The notes: generated from the letters alone by a model not told the origin. 64,000 bases of DNA from Lachnospiraceae bacterium (GCA_022800815.1 JAAWRC010000001.1:1-64000), one strand, 5' to 3'. Shown: positions 24,772 through 33,971, counted from the first letter of the stretch. A program made the numbers and translations.

Positions 24772-26478
24772 ATGAGAAAAAGGAAAGGCGCAGCGGCAAT
24801 TTTTCTGGCGGCGATGCTGATGGCCGCCACGGCGCTTCCGGTCCTGGCGGCCGGGCCAGAGGTGAGAAACGGTGACGCCGGGGGCTCCGGCCAGCCGACG
24901 GCTGGGGAGGTGACGGTCAGCGTCAAGAAGGGCAGCGATCATTACTACGAGGTGTATCAGATCTTTACCGGGGACGTGAACGAAAAGGCGGACGACGAGG
25001 GCAATGGACCGGGTACCAGGCTGTCCAACGTGAAGTGGGGAGCGAACGGTACCGGGACGCCCGGGACGGCGGTGGAGGAGACGGTTTTAAAGGAACTGGA
25101 AGCCGTCAAGAAAGACGCTTCGGACACGGATAAATTGGCGGTAATTGAGAAATATGCGAAGCTTAAGGATGAGATCGGAAAAGCGAATCCGGTTGGAACC
25201 GTTTCCGACGGCGTGCCGCTTTCGGTCGCTCCGGGCTACTATCTGATCAAGGATGCGGACGGCAGCCAGGAGGGCGTGACGGGAGGGGCCTACACCACTT
25301 ACGTGGTCGAGATCCTTGGAAGCAACCTGGAGATCACGCCGAAGAGCGCCACCCCCACCGTCGACAAGCAAGTGCAGGACGAGGTGGCGGATGCAGAACA
25401 GGGCGCAGTGGAGGGCTGGGGAGAATCCGCAGACCATTCGATCGGAGAGAAATTTCAGTTCAAACTGATTGCGACACTCCCGGAGGACGTCAATCTGGAT
25501 GCATACGATCATTACCGGATCACTTTCAACGACAGGATGTCGGAGGGCGTGACCTTCGTGAAGGTCGACAGCGTGACGGTTAAATCCAAAGACGGTCCGG
25601 AGGACGGCGAAGAGCTCAGCGAGGACGGCGGAGATTATACGAAAACGGAGCCGGAGCTGAAATCAGGCGGGGATGCCGGGGATTTCTATGAGTGGAGCCT
25701 GACGGTGACGGATTTGAAGAAGCACGTCGCCGATCTGAAGGGAGTCAGCGTGGAAGTGGTCTATACGGCGGTCCTGAACGAGAAGGCGGACGTAAAGACC
25801 ACGGAGAGCAGCTGGAACTTCACGGACAATAAGAACACGGTCGGCCTGACTTACAGCAACAACCCGAAGTGGGACGGGAGCGGCGAGCCGGACACCGGAA
25901 AGACGACGGAAGACACGGTCTGGGTATTCACCTACATGGTGAAAAATCAAAAGATCACTCATGGCGACCCTCTGGAGGGCTATGATGACAGATGGGAGGA
26001 AAAACCTCTGGAGGGCGTTGGATTCGGATTGTACGAGGAAGACGGCGAGACGGAAATTCCTCTGATCTATGATCAGGAGCTGTCGGCATACCGGCCTGTA
26101 ATTGGTGACGAAACGGCGGAAGAGATGGAGTCTGACGAGAAAGGAAACTTCCATGTCGCCGGCTTGGACGCAGGTACGTATGTATTGAAGGAGACGAAGG
26201 TGCCCGATGGGTACAACGCCTGTGACCCGATCACCGTCGTGATTGGGGCCGGTCATGGGGAAGCGTCTGACGGAGCCTCGGCGTCGGTTAACATAACCCT
26301 GAAGCAGGGAGACACGCAGACGTCGCAGGTCAAGATCCTGAACCTGCGGGGGAGCCTTCTTCCCGGCACCGGCGGCATCGGCACGACGATCTTCTACCTG
26401 GTGGGCGGATGCCTCGTGGTGGGAGCGGGTGCGCTGCTGATTCTGAAACGGCGCATGAGCAGGAATAAGGCGAAATAA
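24772..26478 (+). CDS. LPXTG major pilin (SpaH/EbpB type)
   Basis: A 568-residue secreted pilin: signal peptide ending ALPVLAAG (about residue 25), isopeptide-forming fimbrial domains (including KFQFKLIATLPEDVNLDAYD), a SpaA-type domain near 400-500 (GVGFGLYEEDGETEI, then TYVLKETKVPDGYN), and a C-terminal LPGTGG sorting motif, hydrophobic helix and RRMSRNK tail. Class C sortases join such subunits through a pilin-motif lysine to the LPXTG threonine. Valine/Lys residues near 160-190 could supply it, but I cannot fix the lysine. The start at 24772 follows AAAGGAGAGG. The sortase gene follows after a GC-rich hairpin. Confidence 0.9.
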   Translation: MRKRKGAAAIFLAAMLMAATALPVLAAGPEVRNGDAGGSGQPTAGEVTVSVKKGSDHYYEVYQIFTGDVNEKADDEGNGPGTRLSNVKWGANGTGTPGTAVEETVLKELEAVKKDASDTDKLAVIEKYAKLKDEIGKANPVGTVSDGVPLSVAPGYYLIKDADGSQEGVTGGAYTTYVVEILGSNLEITPKSATPTVDKQVQDEVADAEQGAVEGWGESADHSIGEKFQFKLIATLPEDVNLDAYDHYRITFNDRMSEGVTFVKVDSVTVKSKDGPEDGEELSEDGGDYTKTEPELKSGGDAGDFYEWSLTVTDLKKHVADLKGVSVEVVYTAVLNEKADVKTTESSWNFTDNKNTVGLTYSNNPKWDGSGEPDTGKTTEDTVWVFTYMVKNQKITHGDPLEGYDDRWEEKPLEGVGFGLYEEDGETEIPLIYDQELSAYRPVIGDETAEEMESDEKGNFHVAGLDAGTYVLKETKVPDGYNACDPITVVIGAGHGEASDGASASVNITLKQGDTQTSQVKILNLRGSLLPGTGGIGTTIFYLVGGCLVVGAGALLILKRRMSRNKAK

Positions 26479-26496
26479 CAAAATGCAGACGTTTTC

Positions 26497-26525
26497 GGCT
26501 CTGCCCCCCTCTCGGGGGCGGGGCC
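26497..26525 (+). promoter_or_regulatory. GC hairpin between pilin and sortase
   Basis: GCCCCC and GGGGGC pair around a CTCT loop, with flanking GGC/GCC. There is no T tract. Its place between the highly needed pilin and the catalytic sortase suits an mRNA-stabilising or attenuating structure that keeps pilin levels above sortase. Confidence 0.5.
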
Positions 26526-26590
26526 GGGATAACGGGGAGTTGGGCGTGAGTTTGGGAGAGTCGATACAGCAGTAAGGAGAGGCCCGCAGA

Positions 26591-27481
26591 ATGAAGAAAT
26601 TTTTAAAGAAACATGTGATAGAGATCGTTTTATCCATAGTTTTGTTTGCGGGGTTGTGCTTAATCCTGTATCCTACCGTCAGCGACTGGTGGAATTCCTT
26701 TCATCAGTCCCGTGCGATCGCCTCCTACGTGGAGACGGTCGACGAGATGTCGGAAGAAGAACGAAGGGAGATGCTTGCGGCGGCCCGGGCCTACAATGAA
26801 AAGCTGGCGGCCGGGAACGGCGGCTTTCTTCTCGGCGAGAGGGAGCAGCAGGAATACGAATCCCTTCTGGACGTTTCCGGCACGGGAATCATGGGTTATA
26901 TTCAGATCCCTTCCCTGGGCGTCAGTCTGCCCGTGTATCACGGAACGGAGGAGGCGGTCCTGCAGGTGGCCATCGGCCACATTCCGGGGAGCAGCCTTCC
27001 GGTGGGAGGGGAGAGCACCCACTGCCTTGTCTCCGGGCACCGGGGACTTCCGTCAGCGAGGCTGTTCACGGATCTGGACCAGATGGAGGAGGGGGACGTG
27101 TTCACCCTGACCGTGCTGGGCCAGACCATCACCTACCAGGTGGATCAGATCCGGGTGGTCCTGCCGGAGGAGCAGGAGGAGCTGAGGATCACGGAAGGCG
27201 AGGATTACTGTACGCTGATCACCTGTACCCCGTATGGAATCAACAGCCATCGGATTCTGGTGAGGGGGACGAGGATCCGGAACCTGGAGGACACCTATAC
27301 AATCACGGCGGAGGCGGTGAAGATCCCGGTTTACCGGGTGGTCCTGGCGGTCGGAGCGCCGATCGTGTTTCTGACTCTCCTGGGAATCTGGATTTTCCGC
27401 CGTATCAGGCGTCCGAAGAAAAGCATGAAGGAGCTTCTGGAAGATTTAAGAGAAGATGAGAAAAAAGATGATGTTTCATGA
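26591..27481 (+). CDS. srtC: Class C pilin sortase
   Basis: A 296-residue transpeptidase with an N-terminal membrane helix (about 10-30) and a second one at the C-terminus (about 245-268), the class C arrangement. Catalytic His is in LVSGHRGLPSA, Cys in TLITCTPYG, and Arg in HRILVRGTR. It cleaves the pilin LPXTG motif between Thr and Gly and links subunits into a covalent fibre on the outer membrane face. It is the only sortase in the window, so a housekeeping sortase must anchor the fibre from elsewhere. GGAGAGG precedes the ATG. Confidence 0.94.
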   Translation: MKKFLKKHVIEIVLSIVLFAGLCLILYPTVSDWWNSFHQSRAIASYVETVDEMSEEERREMLAAARAYNEKLAAGNGGFLLGEREQQEYESLLDVSGTGIMGYIQIPSLGVSLPVYHGTEEAVLQVAIGHIPGSSLPVGGESTHCLVSGHRGLPSARLFTDLDQMEEGDVFTLTVLGQTITYQVDQIRVVLPEEQEELRITEGEDYCTLITCTPYGINSHRILVRGTRIRNLEDTYTITAEAVKIPVYRVVLAVGAPIVFLTLLGIWIFRRIRRPKKSMKELLEDLREDEKKDDVS

Positions 27482-27502
27482 TAAGTGAAGGAGGGACGGT
27501 AC

Positions 27503-28603
27503 ATGAAGAAGAAGGCAATCTATCCGATCACGGCGCTTGCGCTGGCGGCGTGCCTGTGCCTGTTTGGGACGCTCGTCGGCGGCGCTGCGGGGGAGGAGAC
27601 GATCGACGTCTCGAAAAACTGCTCTCTGACGGTCCATGAGTCTGACAGCACCGATGAAAAATTCCTGGCAGACCTGCGGGAGGCGGGGGTGGTTCTGGAC
27701 CTGTACAAGGTGGCGGATGTGGAGAAGGTGGCGGGATACGATACGTATTCGTATTCGGCCCTGGAGCCCTATGAGAATTTGGATCTGGGGACGAAGGAGA
27801 GGACCCAGGACGACTGGGACCGGCTGGCCCAGGAGGCTGCAAGGCTGGCCCTCTCGGAGGGAAGTTCGGCGAAGCCGGCGGCGGAGGGCAGAAAGTCCGG
27901 CGAGGTGGTCGAAAAGCTGGACGACGGCTCGGACCTGGGCTGCGGGCTCTATCTGCTGGTCGCCCGGGGAGAAGACCTGACGGAATATACGGATGTCGCA
28001 GAGACGCCGGAAGGCGGCGGGGAGCAGATGGTGACCATCGCCAGGTCGGCGAGACATACTTACCGTTTTAAACCGCAGTTGATTTCCCTTCCCATGAAGG
28101 GAGTGGATGCGGACGGCAACGTGAACACGGCGAATGCGGGCCCCTGGCTCTATGGCGTGACGGTTTCCCTGAAACCGTCGCAGGAGAGAAGGTTCGGTTC
28201 CCTCCGGATCGTGAAGACCCTGCGGACCTATGAGACGAAGGAGCCGGGCATGTTCGTGTTCCGGATCGAGGCGGTTCTGGATGGCGAGACGGTTTACAGC
28301 GACGTGGAGAGCCTGATTTTCACGGCTGCGGGACAGCAGACGATCGAGCTGGTGGATAAAATTCCGGCCGGGGCGGACGTGACGGTGACGGAAGTTTACA
28401 CGGGTGCCGCCTACGAGCTCCAGACGGAGGAGTCCCGAACCGTGCAGATTGCGGCGGATTCCTTTGTCGAGACGGATTTTACGAATGACTACACGGGGGA
28501 CCGGAAGGGCGGACACGGCATTGTCAATCAGTTTGATTACAGCGGGACCGGGGAGTTTGACGGATGGGTGTGGAAGCAGAACCCTGCAGTGAATGCGGAA
28601 TAG
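27503..28603 (+). CDS. Secreted pilin-like protein
   Basis: A 366-residue exported protein: signal peptide (ITALALAACLCLFGTLVGGAAG) and two or three beta-rich regions. Residues about 215-335 look like a SpaA/DUF5979-type immunoglobulin-like domain (SLRIVKTLRTYETKEPGMFV, then VTVTEVYTGAAYEL). No LPXTG motif or C-terminal membrane helix is present, so it may be held by partner proteins or be released. The start at 27503 follows GGAGGG; an in-frame GTG at 27485 would overlap that site. It sits between the sortase and the SipW-type proteins and is probably an accessory fibre subunit. Confidence 0.75.
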   Translation: MKKKAIYPITALALAACLCLFGTLVGGAAGEETIDVSKNCSLTVHESDSTDEKFLADLREAGVVLDLYKVADVEKVAGYDTYSYSALEPYENLDLGTKERTQDDWDRLAQEAARLALSEGSSAKPAAEGRKSGEVVEKLDDGSDLGCGLYLLVARGEDLTEYTDVAETPEGGGEQMVTIARSARHTYRFKPQLISLPMKGVDADGNVNTANAGPWLYGVTVSLKPSQERRFGSLRIVKTLRTYETKEPGMFVFRIEAVLDGETVYSDVESLIFTAAGQQTIELVDKIPAGADVTVTEVYTGAAYELQTEESRTVQIAADSFVETDFTNDYTGDRKGGHGIVNQFDYSGTGEFDGWVWKQNPAVNAE

Positions 28604-28616
28604 GAGGGGAATGGAT

Positions 28617-29135
28617 ATGAAGAGGAAAAACTGTCTCCTGGCCGCCCTCGTTCTGGCGGTGATCCTCACTGCCGGGATCGGAAAGGCGTGGGCCTACTTT
28701 ACGACCTATGCGGAAGCGGCCGGAGGTTACACCATTGAGCTTGGAGACCGGACGCAGATCCGGGAGGAGTTTGCCGACTGGACAAAACGGGTGGTGATCA
28801 CCGCGGAGGAGGATTCCAAGGAGCCGGTTTACGTCCGGGCCAGAGCCTTCTGCGGAAATGCATATACGCTGGATTATTCGGATGCGTCGGGGAAATGGAC
28901 GCCGGGCGGCGACGGTTATTATTATTATGGCGACGCCCTGAAAGCCGGGGAGTCCGCCGAGGAGCTTCTGGTTCACATCGGAAACATCCCGAAGGAGGCA
29001 AAGGTGGGCGACAGCTTCCATGTGGCGGTCATTTACGAGAGCACGCCGGTTCGGTACAATGCGGACGGAACCCCTTATGCGGATTGGGATAAGGTTCTGG
29101 ACAGCGTGACGATGGAAGGGGGCGTGGAATCATGA
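28617..29135 (+). CDS. SipW-type secreted protein 1
   Basis: A 172-residue exported protein. Its N-terminus (a Lys/Arg cluster, a long hydrophobic run, then KAWAYFTTYAEA) fits the SipW-dependent signal peptide of TasA/camelysin-like proteins. The mature part is a small beta-rich domain with aromatic residues (GDGYYYYGDAL). The start at 28617 is preferred over 28611 and 28593 for spacing from AGGAGGGG. It overlaps the next gene by 4 nt (ATGA). A SipW-type peptidase is encoded four genes on. A fibre or matrix role is inferred from the family. Confidence 0.72.
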   Translation: MKRKNCLLAALVLAVILTAGIGKAWAYFTTYAEAAGGYTIELGDRTQIREEFADWTKRVVITAEEDSKEPVYVRARAFCGNAYTLDYSDASGKWTPGGDGYYYYGDALKAGESAEELLVHIGNIPKEAKVGDSFHVAVIYESTPVRYNADGTPYADWDKVLDSVTMEGGVES

Positions 29136-29914
29136 AAATGAGGAGACCGAAAAAGCTTCTGCCGCCTGCGGTGACGGCGGTTATGTTCGTGGCGGCCATG
29201 GCCCTTCTGATCTTTGGCTCCGTGGAGAGCACGAGGGCCGCATTGACCTATTACTCCGAGACCTATGCCTCCAGAGTGCAGATGTACGACATCGGCGTTT
29301 CCCTCAATGAAAACGGGGAACGGGTTTCCTGGAGAGATTACGACAGCGCCGCAGACGGAACCTGGAATGAGAATACGGGCGTCCTTCTCGCCCACATGCT
29401 GGATGACGGCGAACCCCTGAAGATCGGGAAGACCTATCAGGAACATCTGAACGTAAGCAACAGCGGGACGATCAATCAGTACGTCCGCGTGACCATCTAT
29501 AAATACTGGACGGACGCCGACGGGAGAAAAATGCAGAGCCTGTCCCCGGAGCTTATCGACCTGCACCTGGTCAACCTGGGTACGGACTGGATTCTGGACG
29601 AGGAGGCCTCCACCCCGGAGCGGACGGTGCTGTATTACAACAAGCTTCTGTACGCCGAGGGAGAGGGCGTTTCGGAGACGCCGCTTTTTGCCGATGCGCT
29701 CACCATCGACGACGTGATCGCCACGAAGGTGCATCAGAAGGTGGAGAGGGACGGCGAGTATACGACGATCACCACCAGCTATGATTACGACGGAGTTCGG
29801 TTTAATATCGAGGCGAAGGTGGACGCCGTGCAGGAGCATAATGCGGAGGACGCAATTTTGAGCGCATGGGGGAAAAACGTGACCGTCAGCAATAACATGC
29901 TGAGCCTGGATTAA
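29132..29914 (+). CDS. SipW-type secreted protein 2
   Basis: A 260-residue exported protein with a Lys/Arg-rich start, a hydrophobic helix (about 13-33) and VESTRAALTYYSE, again like a SipW-class signal. The mature region has an alternating beta pattern and an NSGTINQYVRVTIYKYW stretch, reminiscent of the TasA/camelysin fold in which a conserved NxG turn precedes a long strand. No sorting signal is present. It is translationally coupled to the preceding gene. A TasA-like filament subunit is the best guess. Confidence 0.7.
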   Translation: MKMRRPKKLLPPAVTAVMFVAAMALLIFGSVESTRAALTYYSETYASRVQMYDIGVSLNENGERVSWRDYDSAADGTWNENTGVLLAHMLDDGEPLKIGKTYQEHLNVSNSGTINQYVRVTIYKYWTDADGRKMQSLSPELIDLHLVNLGTDWILDEEASTPERTVLYYNKLLYAEGEGVSETPLFADALTIDDVIATKVHQKVERDGEYTTITTSYDYDGVRFNIEAKVDAVQEHNAEDAILSAWGKNVTVSNNMLSLD

Positions 29915-29924
29915 GGAGGATGGC

Positions 29925-30692
29925 ATGGGAAAGAAAGGGATTGGTTTGATATTGGCGCTGGGGTTGTTTCTTGGCTGCATGGTCCCGGCGCAGGCGGAAA
30001 CCTACTACGGGGACGACAGCTGGCATGTGGCCTTCACCCCGGAGGAGGAGATGGAGAGCACCTTCAAGACGGCGGATCTGGACGAGGTGGTGAGCGGCCT
30101 TCAGCCCGGCGACAACGTGATCATCACGCTGGCCCTGGAGAACAGGCACAAGGAAACCACCGACTGGTATATGACCAACAAGGTTCTGTACTCTCTGGAG
30201 GACCGGAGTGCGAACTCGGCCACGGGCGGCGGCGCCTACACGTATCGGCTGGCCTATACGGATAAGGCCGGCACGGAGACGGTGCTGTTTGACAGCGAGA
30301 CCGTGGGCGGGGAGGAAAAAAGCGCAGCCGGCGAGGGCCTTCACGAGGCGACGGACTCCCTGAAGGATTATTTCTACCTGGACACTCTGGAGAACGGACA
30401 GAAGGGGCAGATCACCCTGGAGGTGGCCCTGGACGGAGAGACCCAGGGAAACGACTATCAGGACACGCTGGCGGACCTGCAGATGAATTTTGCGGTGGAG
30501 CTCAGGGAAAATGCGCCGGCCGTTCCACAGACGCCGGGGACCCCGAAGAAACCGGGAAGCCTGGTGAAGACCGGCGATGAGAACACTCCGCTTCTCCTGG
30601 CCCTGATCATGGCCGGAAGCGGTCTGGTGCTTCTTGGGTTCTGCATTTTCCAGTGGACGGAAGGCAGGAGAAGGAAAAAGGAGGAGGCCTAG
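29925..30692 (+). CDS. Wall-anchored protein with LVKTG sorting signal
   Basis: A 255-residue exported protein: signal peptide (LGLFLGCMVPAQA), a beta-rich mature domain with NVIITLALENRHKETTDWYM, a Pro-rich linker near 200-215, then LVKTGDEN, a hydrophobic helix and an RRRKKEEA tail. LVKTGD is a plausible variant of the LPXTG sorting motif. AAGGAGGA precedes the ATG. Membership of the SipW-type cluster suggests it tethers or nucleates the filament on the wall, by analogy with TapA in Bacillus; there is no direct sequence similarity I can claim. Confidence 0.72.
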   Translation: MGKKGIGLILALGLFLGCMVPAQAETYYGDDSWHVAFTPEEEMESTFKTADLDEVVSGLQPGDNVIITLALENRHKETTDWYMTNKVLYSLEDRSANSATGGGAYTYRLAYTDKAGTETVLFDSETVGGEEKSAAGEGLHEATDSLKDYFYLDTLENGQKGQITLEVALDGETQGNDYQDTLADLQMNFAVELRENAPAVPQTPGTPKKPGSLVKTGDENTPLLLALIMAGSGLVLLGFCIFQWTEGRRRKKEEA

Positions 30693-30693
30693 G

Positions 30694-31632
30694 ATGAGAA
30701 GATGGAGACGGCTTTTTGGCATGGCGGTTTCGCTGTGCATGCTCTGCTTATTGACAGTCCCCGGGCTGGCGGCCGAGGAGAAGGAACCGTATACCTATCA
30801 GATCCGATTTTTCTCCGGACAGCAGGGAACGCTTAACGGGGAGGACGTGGTGGTGTTTGACAACCTGCACTACGGGGATCAGATTACCTTTAACCGGAAC
30901 AGCGTATCCCTGAAAAACGGAAGCAAATATTATTTCAAGGGGATTCGCCGAAGCGGGGAGGACAACAACACGGTCGGCAAGCTGACCTTCACGGTGACGG
31001 AGGATCAGGACTACGTGGTGGCCTACGGGATTCTCGGAAACACCGCCGCTTACACGGTCAATTACGTGGACGGAGAGGGAAATCCCCTTGCGGAGAGCGT
31101 GACCTATTACGGAAACGTGGGAGATAAGCCGGTGGTGGCATATCTTTACATTGACGGCTACCGCCCGGAGGCGTATAATTTGACGAGGACTCTGTCGGCG
31201 AATGCGGCAGAGAACGAATTTACTTTTGTGTACACGCCCGTCCCGGCGCTGGAACAGCCGGCGGCGCCGACGCCGGAGACCCCGGCGGAACCGGAAGAGC
31301 CCGCACCTGCGGGACCGACGGAGGTGGCGACGGTCATACCGGAGGAGAACGTGCCTCTGGGACCGGGGCCCGGAGGTGCGAACGGGCAGGACGGAGAGGG
31401 AGAAAACACGCAGAATATCGATGACGAGAAGGTTCCCCAGGCAGCGGGGACGGAGGAGATTCGTGACCTGGACGACGAGGAGGTTCCTCTGGCGGGGCGT
31501 CTCTTTGACAGCAATGCGAAGCTTCTCGGGATTCCGGTTCCCGTGATCCTGATATCGGGAGCGGCGATCCTTGGCGTGGCCCTGTGGTATTTCCTCCTGT
31601 TCCGCAAACGGAGGAAAAAAGAAGCGAAATGA
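30694..31632 (+). CDS. Membrane-anchored surface protein with MucBP-like domain
   Basis: A 312-residue exported protein: signal peptide to about residue 28, a region resembling a MucBP/InlB-type repeat (AAYTVNYVDGEGNPLAESVT near 125-145), a Pro/Glu linker with three related acidic motifs (ENVPLG, DEKVPQA, DEEVPLA), and a C-terminal helix with RKRRKKEAK tail. VPLAG precedes that helix but is not a normal sorting motif, so plain membrane anchoring is as likely. The stop overlaps the next start (ATGA). Confidence 0.7.
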   Translation: MRRWRRLFGMAVSLCMLCLLTVPGLAAEEKEPYTYQIRFFSGQQGTLNGEDVVVFDNLHYGDQITFNRNSVSLKNGSKYYFKGIRRSGEDNNTVGKLTFTVTEDQDYVVAYGILGNTAAYTVNYVDGEGNPLAESVTYYGNVGDKPVVAYLYIDGYRPEAYNLTRTLSANAAENEFTFVYTPVPALEQPAAPTPETPAEPEEPAPAGPTEVATVIPEENVPLGPGPGGANGQDGEGENTQNIDDEKVPQAAGTEEIRDLDDEEVPLAGRLFDSNAKLLGIPVPVILISGAAILGVALWYFLLFRKRRKKEAK

Positions 31633-32186
31633 TGACAATGGAATCAATGCAGCCGGAAAAAACTTCCGGAAAAAAGAGCAGGAAATTTTTTCCTGCCTTT
31701 TGCAGATTTACCGGAACCTTCATTTTGATCGCCGTTATCGTGGTATTTCTGCCGCTGACGGTGCCGAGGCTCGCCGGGTATGAGGCCTACGAGGTGGTCA
31801 GCGGGAGCATGGAGCCGGAGATTCCCGTGGGGAGCGTGATTTACGTGAAGGCGGCGAGACCGGAGGAGGTCCGGGAGGGCGACATCATCGTCTTCCAGAA
31901 AAACGGGTCGGTGGTCACCCACCGGGTGGTGGAGATTCATTCGGAGGAAAGGGAGTTCATCACGAAGGGGGACGCCAACCAGGCAAAGGACGTGACCCCC
32001 ACGCCCTACGACAGCCTGATCGGAAAAGAGGCGCTGCATCTTCCCCTTGTCGGCGTTCTGATGACGATGTTGTCCGGGACCGCGGGAAAGATTTATGCGA
32101 TACTTTTTGCCATATGCGGAGTCATGCTCCGCATGCTTGGCGGAATCCTTGAGAGACAGGGAGGAGAAAGGGAGGATGGAGTATAA
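31629..32186 (+). CDS. sipW: SipW/ER-type signal peptidase
   Basis: About 185 residues. An N-terminal membrane helix (about 33-52) precedes the catalytic serine in VSGSMEPEIPVGSV. The second catalytic position holds histidine (SVVTHRVVEI) instead of lysine, which is the mark of the ER/archaeal/SipW subclass. A C-terminal hydrophobic segment follows (about 140-170). In Bacillus, SipW processes TasA and TapA. Here the likely clients are the SipW-type proteins encoded just upstream. Starts at 31629; the gene overlaps the next one by 11 nt. Confidence 0.88.
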   Translation: MMTMESMQPEKTSGKKSRKFFPAFCRFTGTFILIAVIVVFLPLTVPRLAGYEAYEVVSGSMEPEIPVGSVIYVKAARPEEVREGDIIVFQKNGSVVTHRVVEIHSEEREFITKGDANQAKDVTPTPYDSLIGKEALHLPLVGVLMTMLSGTAGKIYAILFAICGVMLRMLGGILERQGGEREDGV

Positions 32187-33402
32187 GGAAGGCGGGGAGA
32201 ACGGGATCCTGCAGGTGCGGATGCTCGGCGGCTTCTCCATGTCCTGGAACGGGGAGCGGCTGGCCGGAGTGTCAAAAACCAAGGAGACGCAGTTTGTCTA
32301 TCTGATGCAGCTTCTTCTGCATTATCTGAAGGAGGGCGTCAGGCGGGAGTTTTTGGAGGAGGTTCTGTTTGGAGATAGGGAGATCGACAACATCCACAAT
32401 GCCATGCGGAGCGTCGTTTATAATGCAAAGAAAAAGCTTCAAAGGGCCGGACTTCCGGGCGTTCCTTATATTGTACAGAAAAAAGGGATTTTTTACTGGA
32501 CGGACCAGGTCGCCGTCTCGGAGGATTCTGCCAGATTCGAGGAGTTGATCGAGCGGGCGGGGCGGACGGAGGCTCCGGGGGAGAAGTTGAAGGACCTTTT
32601 GGAAGCCTGTTATCTCTATCGGGGGGAGTTTCTGCCCCAACAGGCGGCGGTGATGTGGGTGGCGGGGGAGGCCAGACGGTTTCGGGAATTGTTTTTTTCG
32701 GCTACAAAGGAGGCGGCGGAGCTGCTCAGGGGGAACCGGGACTGGCAGGAGTTAAAAAAGCTTGGTCTTCATGCGGCTGCGGCCGACCCGTTTCAGAGCT
32801 GGGAGGCCCTCACCATAGAGGCCCTCACGGCCTTGGGACAGTACGAGGAGGCCGGCAGGCAGTACAATAACACGGTGGATTTTTATACTCGTGAACAGGG
32901 TGTACGCCCGGAAGAGCTGCGAGAGCTTTTAGAACAGCTGAGAAAGCGGATGAACCACCAGTATGCGGTTCTGGACATCATCCAGTCGGACCTGGCGGAA
33001 AAAGCGGAGGAGCAAGAGGGAGGCTATCTCTGCGCTTATCCGGAATTTCGCGGAATTTACCAGATGATGAAACGGATGATGGGGCGGGGCGGACAGTCGG
33101 TGTATCTGATGCTCTGTACCATCATGGACGGCAAGGGGAGCCCCATGAAGGGCAGTTCTGCATTGGAGGAGTTGGCGGAACGCCTGGAACGGACGCTCTG
33201 CCAGTCGATTCGCAGCGGGGATGTGGTGTGTCGTTACGGAAGAGGGCAGTACCTGGCGCTTCTGGTGAACACGACCAGGGAAAACTGCAGGATCGTTCAA
33301 AAGAGGATTGATGAAAAGTTTGTGATCGGGCGCCAGCGGATTCGGGTCCAGTATCATGTGAGCGGCGTGTCGAATCCGGACGAGGAAGAGGAAGGCTTTT
33401 AG
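32176..33402 (+). CDS. BTAD-type regulator with degenerate GGDEF-like tail
   Basis: A 408-residue cytoplasmic protein. Residues 10-110 form an OmpR-like winged helix (LQVRMLGGFSMSWNGERLAG), 120-265 a bacterial transcriptional activator domain of TPR-like helices (YEEAGRQYNNTVDFYTREQG), as in SARP regulators. The last 120 residues contain DVVCRYGRGQYLALLV, which aligns with the RYGGDEFLVLL strand of GGDEF domains but lacks the catalytic GGDEF residues. That suggests a sensory or nucleotide-binding remnant. It overlaps sipW by 11 nt, and is the probable regulator of the appendage operon. Confidence 0.8.
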   Translation: MEYKEGGENGILQVRMLGGFSMSWNGERLAGVSKTKETQFVYLMQLLLHYLKEGVRREFLEEVLFGDREIDNIHNAMRSVVYNAKKKLQRAGLPGVPYIVQKKGIFYWTDQVAVSEDSARFEELIERAGRTEAPGEKLKDLLEACYLYRGEFLPQQAAVMWVAGEARRFRELFFSATKEAAELLRGNRDWQELKKLGLHAAAADPFQSWEALTIEALTALGQYEEAGRQYNNTVDFYTREQGVRPEELRELLEQLRKRMNHQYAVLDIIQSDLAEKAEEQEGGYLCAYPEFRGIYQMMKRMMGRGGQSVYLMLCTIMDGKGSPMKGSSALEELAERLERTLCQSIRSGDVVCRYGRGQYLALLVNTTRENCRIVQKRIDEKFVIGRQRIRVQYHVSGVSNPDEEEEGF

Positions 33403-33428
33403 GATGCTGCGGGAAAAGGGGGAGATTC

Positions 33429-33947
33429 ATGGGGACGTCTGACTGGTACATCGGGGCACCCAACGGGGTTGTCATCTGTGTTGACGGGATGGAGGACCGC
33501 CAGTTCAGAGGCCGTTTTTACCACGGCTACAGCGAAGCTGCGACGGAGTTTGAAGATATTGACCAGATCCTTTTTGAACTGGAACATTTTTTTGATTTTT
33601 TGAATTTTCCTCATGCGACCACGGAGGAACGCTCGTTTCGGGATCCGGGTCGGAGAACGGAAAACAGGCAGGAGAGAGAAAAAGTCATGAAGGATAAAGA
33701 ATTGCTGCAAAAGCACGGGGAGCTGGGGACATTTATCGTCCGTGTCCAGCATCGCCAGCACAACAGCTGGCAGGGGCGGATTACCTGGATGGAGGAGAAC
33801 CGGACCGTGTACTTCCGCTCGATTTGGGAGCTGGTGAAGCTTCTGGTGAGTGCGGTGGAAACGACCGCCCCGGAAGCGGAGGAGAAAGAGCCCTCCTGGT
33901 TTGAGGGGGATGATGCCGCAGGATTGCCGGGGGATGAAATTTCCTAG
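33429..33947 (+). CDS. Uncharacterised protein at end of appendage operon
   Basis: A 172-residue soluble acidic protein that I cannot assign. The N-terminal half carries FRGRFYHGYSEAATEFEDID and an aromatic helix; the C-terminal half has WQGRITWMEENRTVYFRSIW followed by ELVKLLVSAV. Both halves share the pattern G-R-hydrophobic strand, then a helix rich in Leu, so an internal duplication is possible. No signal peptide. It follows the BTAD regulator by 26 nt and may act with it. Confidence 0.65.
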   Translation: MGTSDWYIGAPNGVVICVDGMEDRQFRGRFYHGYSEAATEFEDIDQILFELEHFFDFLNFPHATTEERSFRDPGRRTENRQEREKVMKDKELLQKHGELGTFIVRVQHRQHNSWQGRITWMEENRTVYFRSIWELVKLLVSAVETTAPEAEEKEPSWFEGDDAAGLPGDEIS

Positions 33948-33971
33948 TCGGCGGAAATGTGTTTGGAGAAG

